A stretch of DNA of 21,334 nt, from positions 1 through 21,334 of the forward strand of contig CABKMZ010000031.1 of assembly GCA_902373545.1 (NCBI GenBank), given 5' to 3'. The position numbers and the translations under genes were made by a program. Each line of letters starts with the position of its first letter. Within the stretch, counting starts at the first letter, position 1. Under the pieces are notes generated by a model. The model was not told the DNA's origin, ran no database searches, and saw only the letters and a list, made by a program, of their open reading frames with translations. This document shows, in pieces, positions 9,901 through 17,200 of the stretch. This DNA is from an uncultured Actinomyces sp. (lineage in GTDB: Bacteria; Actinomycetota; Actinomycetes; Actinomycetales; Actinomycetaceae).

Positions 9901-10105
9901 CGATGCGCTGTCGCACCCCCTCACGATCAGCACCATCCTCGAGTTGGACGATAACCGTCTGCTGTGCATCCAGGGAGACCCCGGTGTTCGAGGCGGCCTC
10001 GGCCTCGTGCGCGTCGGCCGCAAACGAGGGCGGCGCGCTCACGGTCGTACAAGCAAGGGCACCTGCCGCTACAAGCGTCAGCGCCAACCGTTTCCGGGGT
10101 AACAT
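6950..10105 (-). CDS. Secreted subtilase-fold (S8) pseudoprotease 2, C5a-peptidase-like, with wall-binding repeats
   Basis: 1051 aa. Signal peptide (1-30); I9-like propeptide (about 49-125); subtilase domain (about 150-495); Fn3-like domain (about 517-630); further beta domains (about 670-895); a short ADDTPTPK linker with no Big_2 domain; six wall-binding repeats (908-1051). Catalytic Asp162 (IDSGFDTSH) and His237 (HVHGTRMAAL) are retained, but the nucleophile is Ala417 (SGTAEASAQVAG; GCC at 8855-8857) and the oxyanion Asn is Asp332 (APAGDDG). It is predicted to lack peptidase activity while keeping the fold. The ATG at 10105 lies 6 nt after AGAAAGTGAG, which pairs well with the 16S 3' end. 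The signal peptide contains one Cys (ALACTT), but not in a proper lipobox. DNA encoding the Fn3-like domain is almost the same as in the neighbour at 10464-13901. It probably acts as a surface binding protein. Confidence 0.93.
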   Translation of the reverse strand: MLPRKRLALTLVAAGALACTTVSAPPSFAADAHEAEAASNTGVSLDAQQTVIVQLEDGADREGVRQRIDQAVAAATPGASTEYVRDYHHVFEGFAVKAPSSALAAIKGVQGVQAVVSDGVREPIVYPEIVGRASDEIDDPSVLTHADQASERGQGRVIEVIDSGFDTSHEAFAGTLDAASLRVTQADMAALTTQLGAGRAGAWVSDKIPFAYDYADADTNVLADYEYGIEDYTRHVHGTRMAALAGANGTTYRGSAPGAQLIVAKVVSDSWNVVRDSVVLAALDDAMVLKPDALVVSVMAARDVSGDAARLYARAYDKLSAEGVTVDAPAGDDGRAAWSTRGSDPGAIGAPAEYSSVLSVAALSASGAPGQPSFKPWDSSSWGPAPDLRLKPEIAAPGVLVNSAAPGNDYVTMSGTAEASAQVAGAATLVRQRIQTDPAFAGMSDGDKSALVTNFLMGTAHPVVDASQANGTFWSPRRVGAGMVDAVAATTSPVYPTVVGAPNPSRPKAELGQGADGWTFQVQLTNVSNEARTYTLGGQALSENVIDLLFRANSTNWAGAGIDLTFSADSVTVPATSSATVTVTVTPKAEFASWAKENTPQGTFIDGAVTFTSADGAPDLTVPYLGFYGESDELGIFDSPVYGESKLSPSTMTFHGLPLGQINPFDPEESMAISTNDRDLYIITRSAEENARTYATPGTVLLRDVDSLTYTYTNEAGDTVRSYTYPGAPRSRTVGSGRFSEVTTAESTFDSAPFFDGYDEAGRELPDGNYTLTIEGTRGGANPATEQLTHVIRLDTQAPTISNVTITGEGDDAALSFDVTDSSPIAGYGFSMAANGEAFMQEKEYGWGELGGDGARHYHYDIKLSDIAQRAGADPKAVYLQVWDWPLNRAPLAVSLAADDTPTPKAGEWKHDGRGWWYRYEDGSYPADTAVMIDGTTYRFDASGYMRTGWAFEGGQWFYHASSGAQVSGWVYSGVHWYYMSPATGAMATGWVQVGSTWYYLSPATGAMHSGWLQEGGHWYYLDRSSGAMVTGWVKIYWKWYHFADNGQLID
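8261..8520 (-). repeat. 260-bp near-identical block shared with 12036-12295
   Basis: It codes part of the Fn3-like domain of pseudoprotease 2. It aligns without gaps to pseudoprotease 3 at offset 3,775, with roughly eight differences by eye. Confidence 0.8.
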
Positions 10106-10391
10106 CTGTGACTCACTTTCTTCACAACTGGTTAATGGGTGCCTGCATCGTTGCTCGGATCCCTCCGTTCAAGAGTAACCTAGACCCGTTCATCGACAAC
10201 TAGTTTTCTCAAATTTTCACGCAATCTGTCAAAACGCTCTCACACGCATTTGTCGGATAAACCTACCCATTGCCCAACATTTCAACGAAAAGAAGGGGGA
10301 CGCCCCTGACCACTGCGTAACGAGGCAGCGACGTGTGCACACACTCAGTCCCACATATCGGCGACGCCGCGGAGCGCTGGACGCGCGAAAA
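10106..10391 (-). other. Intergenic region upstream of pseudoprotease 2
   Basis: It carries the AGAAAGTGAG ribosome site next to the start, the conserved promoter-like pattern at 10171-10208, an AT-rich stretch (10200-10290), and then sequence with no recognisable gene up to the next terminator. I see no RNA gene. Confidence 0.6.
10171..10220 (-). promoter_or_regulatory. Conserved promoter-like pattern with phased GAAAA repeats (pseudoprotease 2)
   Basis: On the minus strand: GTGAAAA (10214-10220), then GAGAAAACT (10202-10210) 10 nt on, then 21 nt, then GGTTACTCTT (10171-10180), and the start codon 66 nt beyond TACTCT. TACTCT fits a TAnnnT -10 box. GAAAACT would then sit just upstream of a normal -35 position, where an activator might bind. 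The role is inferred from conservation among four paralogous genes. Confidence 0.55.
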
Positions 10392-10430
10392 GGCCCGCGC
10401 CTCCCGGAAAACTGACCGGGGGCGCGGGCC
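10392..10430 (-). terminator. Hairpin terminator of pseudoprotease 3
   Basis: GGCCCGCGCCTCCCGG (10392-10407) pairs with CCGGGGGCGCGGGCC (10416-10430) around AAAACTGA, with one bulge or mismatch. On the minus strand the stem is followed directly by TTTTCGCG, the best T-run of the set, which supports an intrinsic terminator for the gene ending at 10464. Confidence 0.82.
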
Positions 10431-10463
10431 AATGAGGTCAGGCGTGAGCCTGGCACCATGCGC

Positions 10464-13400
10464 TTAGCTGATCAACTGGCCATTGTCGGCAAAGTGGTAC
10501 CAAGTACCCCAAATACGCAGCCACCCGGTCACCATCGCACCACTACCGGACTGCAGGTAATACCAGTGACCACCCTCCTGAAGCCAGCCCGTATGCATCG
10601 CACCAGTGGCCGGGCTCAGGTAATACCAGGTGGACCCCACCTGCACCCAGCCCATCGCCATGGCCCCGGTCCCAGGATCCAGGTAATACCAACTCACACC
10701 CGAAAGCACCCAACCACTCACCTGAGCACCGGAGGCATTGTGGTAGTACCACACGCCCCGGTCCTTCACCCACCCAGTACGCATGTAACCGGACTCGTCA
10801 AAGCGGTACGTGACACCATCGATCACCAGGGTCGCATCAGCCGGATACGAACCATCCTCGTAGCGGTACCACCAGCCACGACCATCCCACTTCCACACGC
10901 CAGCCTTCGGCGTAGGAGCGGGCGCGGGCGCCTCCACGTGAACCATGGCGCTCGCCGACACGACGGACGGCTGCGTCGGATCCGCAACACTGATCGTCGC
11001 ATCACCCGCACCAACCGCCGTCACCACGCCAGTATCCGAAACCGTCGCCACGGCCTCGTCCGACGAGGACCACACGAGGTTGACCTCCTCCGCGTCGGCA
11101 GGCTCGCGGGTGACACTCAGCGTCACAGACTCCCCCACCACCAGCGATGACGACTCAGGCGACAGAGACACCTTCGTCAAGGGCTGCGAGGTCACAGGAA
11201 CCTCCATCACCGCCTTATTGACCGGCCAGTCCCACGCCTGCAGGTACACGACCGTACGGTCTGTACCCGAATGTTGTGCGAGCTCCGAGAGCTTGACCTC
11301 AACGTGGTAGACAAGCAAGCCTTCTTCTCCTCGCCTACCCACGTAGTTCAGCTCGCATTCCATGAAGGAATGACCGTCCGCGCTCCACGAGAAACCGCAG
11401 CTGGCGATCGGCGAGGAATCGACGATGTCGTAAGAGAGCACGCGCTCATGCCCCTCGCCCGTGATCGCAACGTTCGAGAAGACGGGCGCGTGAGTATCCA
11501 CGCGAATCGGGTGGGTCAGCTGCTGGGTCACGGGTGACGGACCACCAGTCGTGCCCTCAATGGTGAGCGTGTAGGTCCCGTCCGGCAGCTCGTTACCCTG
11601 CGCGTCATAGCCATCAAACCAGGGCTTGTTGTCAAAGGAATCTTCCGCGGTGGACACATTGTAGAAGCGTCCAGATCCACTGGCCACGCTCTTGGGCACG
11701 CTTGCGTACTCGTAGGAGCGCACGACCTGACCGGCCTCGTTCGTGTACGTGTAGGTCAGCGAATCGACGTCACGGAGCAGCACCGTGCCCGGGGTGGCGT
11801 ACGTCCTGGCATTGTCTTGCGTCGAACGCGAGATGATGTAGTACTGGCGGTCGTTGGTGTGGATCGCCATCTCGTCTTCCTCCGCGAAAGGATTGAGCTG
11901 CCCGAGGGGCAACCCATGGAAGGTCATCGTTGACGTGTGGAGCTTCGACTCGCCGTACACGGGGCTGTCGAAGACCGTCGAGTCACCCCAGGAACCGTAG
12001 AATCCCATGTAGGGGACCGTGAGGTCGGGGGCGCCGTCGGCGCTCGTGAAGGTCACCGCTCCGTCGATGAACGTGCCCTGCGGGGTGTTCTCCTTCGCCC
12101 ACGAGGCGAACTCGGCCTTCGGGGTCACCGTGACGGTCACGGTGGCGCTGGAGGCGGCAGGAACGGTCACAGAGTCGGCCGAGAAGATCAGGTCGATGCC
12201 CGCTCCGGCCCAGTTCGTGGAGTTGGCTCGGAAGAGCAAGTCGATCACGTTCTCGGAGAGGGCCTGGCCGCCGAGGGTGTAGGTGCGGGCCTCATCAGAG
12301 ACGTTGGTCAGCTGCACCTGGAAGCTCCAGCCGTCGGTGCCGTCACCCAGGTCTGCCTTGGGACGCGTCGGGTTTGCGGCTCCCACCACGGTCGGATACA
12401 CGGGCGAGGTCGTGGCAGCGAGCGCGTCCACCATTCCAGCGCCGACTCGGCGAGGAGACCAGAAGGTTCCATTCGCCTGGCTCGCGTCCACGACCGGGTG
12501 AGCGGTGCCCATGAGAAGCTTGGTGACAACCCCGGACTTTTCCTGCTCGGACATCCCCGCGAAAGCGGAGTCGGTGTCCACGCGCTGACGTACGAGCGCG
12601 GCAATGCCCGCAACCTGAGCCGCAGCCTCGCCCGTTCCTTCCATTGATTGATAGAGGCGAGGCCGGTCCGGAATAGCGGAGTTGACTTCATCTCCGGGCG
12701 CTGCGATCTCCGGTTTAAGCCTCAGATCAGGGGTCACTCCCCACGAGGAGTCACTCCACGGGTACAGTTCGGAGCCTACTTCCGCGCCGGAGCCGCTCAG
12801 AGCGGTGACGGACAGTATCTGCGAGTTCGCGGCGGGTTCACCGATCATGCCCCCATCAGGCTGGTCCGCGCGCCGCGACGAGCGGCCGGAGTCTCCCACT
12901 GGCGCAACCACCGTCGTTCCTGCGTTGGCGAGCCTGTCATAGGCCTGCCCGTACAGGAGCGCCGCATCGCCGCTGATGGAACGATTCGCCAAGAAGGACA
13001 CAATGAGGGTGTCTGGCTTGAGCACCATCGCATCATCCAGGGCCGCCAGGAGGTTACTGTCGAAGGCGTATTGAGAATAACTGGAGACAACCTTGGCGAC
13101 GACAAGCTGAGCCTCAGGCGCGGCACCCCGATAGGTGGCCCCATTCGCAGCCGCGAGGGCCGCCACGCGAGTGCTGTGCGCGTGCTGCGTAAAGTCTTCC
13201 GGCCCGTAGAAGTACTCCTCGTACAGGTCCGTGTCACGATCTGCGTAGTCGTAGGCGAACGGAATCTTCTCGCTGACCCACGCGCCACCCCGGCCGACAC
13301 CGAGCTGGGAGGTCACGGACGCCATATCGGCCTGCTTGAAGCGCAGGGAGGCGGTATCCATCGTCCCAGCAAAGGCCTCGTGTGTGGCGTCAAAACCCAT

Positions 13401-13901
13401 GTCGAGAACCTCGACAACCTGTGCCTTGCCTTGGACTGACGCCTGGTCGGCGCGGGTCAGCGCAGCCGGATTCTTGATTTCCTCACCGTCGCCCCGGCGA
13501 AATTCCGCGTAGAAGACCGGCGTGCGCCCAGTGTCAACGACGGCGGTCTTCACGCCCCGCACGCCCTTGATAGCCTCAAGCGCGGATTCTGGCGCCTTGA
13601 TCGCAAACCCCTCGAAGACATGGCGGTACTCCGCCACGTCCTCGACGCTCGCCCCCGGCTGGGCCTGGGTGATGGCCTCTCTGACGCGCGTCTTCACATC
13701 GGCGAGCCTGGCGTCCTGGTCGCCGCCGACCTCCTCGACACTAACGATGAAAGTACTCCTCCCATCCGGCTTCCCCTGTTCACTCGACGCGGTCTCGGCA
13801 TGGTCCGTATCGGTCGCAAGCGCATGGGGCATGGTCATGGTGGTGATAGCAAGGGCACTGGTCACAGCTAGCGCCAGTGCCGACAATCGACGGTGAAACA
13901 T
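10464..13901 (-). CDS. Secreted subtilase-fold (S8) pseudoprotease 3, C5a-peptidase-like, with Big_2 and wall-binding repeats
   Basis: 1145 aa from the ATG at 13901. The open frame extends 17 codons further upstream, but this ATG has the shared AGAGTGAG ribosome site and aligns with the paralogues (MFHRRLSALA). Signal peptide (1-30); I9-like propeptide (about 50-130); subtilase domain (about 155-505); Fn3-like domain (about 525-637); beta domains (about 675-905); Big_2 (about 909-990); wall-binding repeats (1002-1145). Asp167 (LDMGFDATH) and His242 remain, but the His motif is degraded to HSTR. The nucleophile is Gly424 (EGTGEAAAQVAG; GGC at 12630-12632), unlike the Ala of its three relatives, and the oxyanion position is Asp337 (APVGDSG). 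It is the most degraded active-site copy with His still present, and is predicted to be catalytically dead. Cys835 and Cys849 could form a disulfide. The Big_2/linker DNA is identical over 243 bp to pseudoprotease 1. Confidence 0.93.
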   Translation of the reverse strand: MFHRRLSALALAVTSALAITTMTMPHALATDTDHAETASSEQGKPDGRSTFIVSVEEVGGDQDARLADVKTRVREAITQAQPGASVEDVAEYRHVFEGFAIKAPESALEAIKGVRGVKTAVVDTGRTPVFYAEFRRGDGEEIKNPAALTRADQASVQGKAQVVEVLDMGFDATHEAFAGTMDTASLRFKQADMASVTSQLGVGRGGAWVSEKIPFAYDYADRDTDLYEEYFYGPEDFTQHAHSTRVAALAAANGATYRGAAPEAQLVVAKVVSSYSQYAFDSNLLAALDDAMVLKPDTLIVSFLANRSISGDAALLYGQAYDRLANAGTTVVAPVGDSGRSSRRADQPDGGMIGEPAANSQILSVTALSGSGAEVGSELYPWSDSSWGVTPDLRLKPEIAAPGDEVNSAIPDRPRLYQSMEGTGEAAAQVAGIAALVRQRVDTDSAFAGMSEQEKSGVVTKLLMGTAHPVVDASQANGTFWSPRRVGAGMVDALAATTSPVYPTVVGAANPTRPKADLGDGTDGWSFQVQLTNVSDEARTYTLGGQALSENVIDLLFRANSTNWAGAGIDLIFSADSVTVPAASSATVTVTVTPKAEFASWAKENTPQGTFIDGAVTFTSADGAPDLTVPYMGFYGSWGDSTVFDSPVYGESKLHTSTMTFHGLPLGQLNPFAEEDEMAIHTNDRQYYIISRSTQDNARTYATPGTVLLRDVDSLTYTYTNEAGQVVRSYEYASVPKSVASGSGRFYNVSTAEDSFDNKPWFDGYDAQGNELPDGTYTLTIEGTTGGPSPVTQQLTHPIRVDTHAPVFSNVAITGEGHERVLSYDIVDSSPIASCGFSWSADGHSFMECELNYVGRRGEEGLLVYHVEVKLSELAQHSGTDRTVVYLQAWDWPVNKAVMEVPVTSQPLTKVSLSPESSSLVVGESVTLSVTREPADAEEVNLVWSSSDEAVATVSDTGVVTAVGAGDATISVADPTQPSVVSASAMVHVEAPAPAPTPKAGVWKWDGRGWWYRYEDGSYPADATLVIDGVTYRFDESGYMRTGWVKDRGVWYYHNASGAQVSGWVLSGVSWYYLDPGTGAMAMGWVQVGSTWYYLSPATGAMHTGWLQEGGHWYYLQSGSGAMVTGWLRIWGTWYHFADNGQLIS
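10833..11075 (-). repeat. 243-bp block identical to 3486-3728
   Basis: This is the partner of the block in pseudoprotease 1. Identity includes synonymous positions, so recent duplication or gene conversion explains it better than protein-level selection. Confidence 0.93.
12036..12295 (-). repeat. 260-bp near-identical block shared with 8261-8520
   Basis: This is the partner in pseudoprotease 3. The same gene therefore shares its Fn3-like DNA with one neighbour and its Big_2 DNA with another, a mosaic pattern. Confidence 0.8.
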
Positions 13902-14185
13902 CTGCGGCTCACTCTCTTGACAGCTGGTTGATGGGCGGGCACGTCGTTGCACCAGTCCCTGCGTTTAAGAGTAACCCCTCTCAGGCGCCGGAGTAGAGTT
14001 TTCTCGACATTTTCTCACAATTGTCAACAGACAATCGCCCCTATTTCTCGCACAGAATTACTTGTTTCCCGACTTTTTGCGGAAATAGCGTGGGGAGTCT
14101 CCTCTCTCCCACAGCGCGTTCCCCTCAACGCCCGTCACAGAGTCTGACAGCGCCCCTCTTCATCCCGCGCAACGGCGCAGACACA
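13902..14185 (-). other. Intergenic region upstream of pseudoprotease 3
   Basis: It contains the ribosome site, the promoter-like pattern at 13967-14016 and an AT-rich block (13995-14090). The stretch 14090-14185 shows nothing I can name. No supported ORF or RNA gene. Confidence 0.6.
13967..14016 (-). promoter_or_regulatory. Conserved promoter-like pattern with phased GAGAAAA repeats (pseudoprotease 3)
   Basis: On the minus strand: GAGAAAA (14010-14016), an identical GAGAAAA (13999-14005, continuing into CT) 11 nt on, then 20 nt, then GGTTACTCTT (13967-13976). The two GAGAAAA copies one helical turn apart suggest a dimeric or repeated regulator site just upstream of the promoter. This is inference from spacing and conservation. 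Confidence 0.55.
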
Positions 14186-14225
14186 GGCCCGCGCCTCCCG
14201 GGAAACTGACCGGGAGGCGCGGGCC
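14186..14225 (-). terminator. Perfect 16-bp hairpin terminator of pseudoprotease 4
   Basis: GGCCCGCGCCTCCCGG (14186-14201) and CCGGGAGGCGCGGGCC (14210-14225) pair without mismatch around GAAACTGA. The left arm is the same as at 3045 and 10392, but here the right arm has GGGAGG instead of GGGGG, restoring full pairing. The sequence after the stem on the minus strand has only a weak T-run. Confidence 0.8.
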
Positions 14226-14258
14226 GATGAGGTCAGGCGTGAGCCTGGAGCCAGGCGC

Positions 14259-17200
14259 TTAGCTGATCAACTGGCCATTGTCGGCGAAGTGGTACCAGGT
14301 ACCCCAAATACGCAGCCAACCGGTCGCCATCGCGCCACTACCGGACTGAAGGTAATACCAGTGACCACCCTCGCTCAGCCAGCCCGTATGCATCGCACCC
14401 GTAGCCGGGCTCAGGTAGTACCAGGTCGCCCCCACCTGCACCCAGCCCGTGGCCATAGCCCCGGTCGCGGGCTCCAGGTAGTACCAACTCACGCCCGACA
14501 GCACCCAACCGCTCACCTGAGCACCCGAAGCAGCGTGATAGAACCACTGACCGCCCTCGAATACCCACCCGGTACGCATATAACCGGCAGCGTCAAAACG
14601 GTACGTGACACCATCGATCACCAGGACCGCATCAGCGGGGAACGAACCATCCTCGTAGCGGTACCACCAGCCACGACCATCCCACTTCCACTCCCCCACC
14701 TTCGGCGTGGGGGCGGGCGTGTCATCGGCCTTGAGGGAAACCGACGATGTCGCCCTGTTTTCAACCCAGTCCCACACCACCAGCTGGATGGTCGCAGGGT
14801 TGCCGCCGAGTTGGCTCAGGACGCTCGGGAGCTTGGCTTCGAAGTGCTCGTGGTAGAGTCCGTCGTCTGAGCGGGAGCTCGGATAACTGTTGACGCTCCA
14901 CAGGGTCAGCGCTCCGTCCGGATCCGTCTTAAATCCGTAGCCGGCGATCGGTGAGGCGTCGGTCACGTCGAAGGAGAGCATGCGTTCCTCCCCCTCACCG
15001 GAAACGGTGACGTTCGAGACGACGGGCGAGACCGTGTCCACCGCGAAGCTGTAGCTGGTGTGCTGGGTCGCCGACGAGGGGCCGTAGGTGGCGGCCTCGA
15101 TCGTGACCGTGTAGCGGCCGTCGGGCAGCTCATTGCCGTCCGCGTCGTAGCTATCAAAGCTCGGGTCGCATCCTGGGGACATGAACTCGGCGTTGTGCAC
15201 GCCGCGCCAGTGGTCGTCGTAGAAGCCCTTGTCCGCGCGATCGCAGGTGTAGGTGCGCACGGTTGCCCCGGCCTCGTTCGTGACCGTGTAGGTCAGCGAG
15301 GGGACGGCGCGCAGCAGGATCGTGCCCGGAGTGACGCTTGTACGAGAACCGTTGCGCGTGATGACAAAACGATCGGGGTAGAAGCCGTGCAGCGCGCGCT
15401 CGTCTTCCATCTCGAAGGGGTTGAACTGTCCGAAAGGCAGGTTGCCGCTCATGAGCGTCGACCCGTAGCCGACGTTGTGGTTGTTCGGGGCCTGCTCGTC
15501 GAAGATTGCCGGGGTGCCCCAGGAACCGTAGAAGCCCATGTAGGGAACCGTGAGGTTCGGCTGCCCGTCAGCGCTCGTGAAGGTCACGGCGCCGTCGACG
15601 AACGTTCCGTTGGGCGTGTTGGCCGTCGCGTGCGAGGCGAAGGCTGCTTGCGGGGTCACGGTGACGGTCACGGTGGCGCTGGAGGCGGCGGGCACGGTCA
15701 CCGACTCGGACGAGAAGGTCAGGTCGATTCCCCGCCCCGCCCAGTTGGTTGAGTGGCCGGTGAAGAGCGTGCTCTGGACGTCTTCGGACAGGGCCTGGCC
15801 GCCGAGCGTGTAGGTGTGGGCGGCGTCGGAGACGTTGGTCAGGCGCACCTGGAAGGTCCAGCCGTTCGTGCCGTCACCCAGGTCGGCCTTGGGGCGCGAG
15901 GGATCCGGGGCCCCCACGACGGTCGGGTACACGGGCGAGGCCGTGGCCCCGACCGCGTCCACCATTCCCGCGCCGACGCGACGCGGCGAGTAGTAGGTGC
16001 CGTCGTTACGTGTCGCGTCTGCGATCGGGTGGGCCGTGCCCATCACGAAGTTACCGACGAGCGCGTCCTTCTCGGCGGTGCTCAAGGCCGCGAAGGCCGG
16101 GTCGGTCGCGATCCGCTCGCGCACGAGGGCGGAGATTCCGGCAACCTGGGCCGAGGCCTGGGCCGTGCCCGACTGGCGACCGTAGTAGTTGCCGGGGCTG
16201 GCCGCCATCACCTCGCCGCCGGGTGCGGCGACCTCCGGCTTGAGGCGCAGGTCGTAGGTCGCACCCGTGCCGGAGAAATCGGAGACGGTGATCGCCCCCG
16301 TGCCCAGGTCCGGCGCGTCCTGCTCGTTCACGGAGGCGACGGCCAGGGTCGAGGGGTAGAACGCCGGGAAGCCGAGGAGGCCCGTATCCGGGTTGGTGCC
16401 AAAGCTGGAAGTGCCATCGTTGCCGGCGGGCGCGCTGACCACGACCCCGGCCTCGCTCAGCTTCTGGTACACCTGCGAGTACAGGGCCACGGAGTCGGCG
16501 CTCATCCCCTCGAGCGTCGCAAAGGAGACGGTGAGGGCGTCGGGCTTGATGACCGCCGCGTCATCGAGGGCCGCCAGGAGCGCAGTGTCGTAGGCCGTGT
16601 ACGTGCCGTCGCTGGTGGCCTTCGCGACGACGAGCTGAGCTCCCGGCGCGGCCCCCGTGAAGGAGGTGCCGTTCGCGGTCGCAAGGGACGCGACGTGTGT
16701 GCCCTGCTCCGACGCTCGGCTGCTCGCGTTACCTGTCGTCGCGTCCGTATCCCCGTCCCCGTAATCGTACGCGAAGGGGATCTTGTCACTAACCCACGCG
16801 CCGTCCTTGCCTGCGCCGAGGCTGGGGGCAAGTGACGTCATGGCCTGGCGCGTGAGGCGCGCCGAAGCAGCATCCAGGGAGCCGGCGAAAGCCTCGTGCG
16901 AGGTGTCGACTCCGACGTCGATGACCTCGATGACCTGCCCCTGACCCCTCTGGGAGGCCGCCGCGGCGCCCGTCATGCGTGAGGCTGTGCCCAGATCGGG
17001 GGAGCTGTCGGTGGAGTGGTCGCGCATGTCCCAGAAGTCGGGGTCTGTGACCGGCTCGTGGCGCCCCTCGACGAAGGCGCCCTTGACTCCCTGCACGCCC
17101 TTGATGGCCGCCATCGTAGCGGCAGGCACCTCGAGCCTGTAGTCGTGACTACCGGCCGGCACCTTGATCGCGAAGCCCTCGAACACGTGATGGTAGTCGC

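Noticed and set aside
10046..10054. Cysteine in the signal peptide of pseudoprotease 2 as a lipoprotein signal
   Set aside because: The residues before it (ALA-C) do not make a proper lipobox with Leu at -3, and the paralogues have no Cys; an ordinary Sec signal is more likely.
8489..10102. Long plus-strand open frame (537 aa) opposite pseudoprotease 2, and similar ones at 5466-6659 and 18148-19683
   Set aside because: They are antisense to clearly coding genes, rich in Arg, Gly and His as expected from GC-rich complementary codons, and show no recognisable domain or convincing ribosome site.
13902..13952. Upstream extension of pseudoprotease 3 (17 residues), and similar extensions at 17469-17531 and 20092-20220
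   Set aside because: The extensions are not conserved among paralogues and lack signal-peptide character, and the inner ATGs have consistent ribosome sites.
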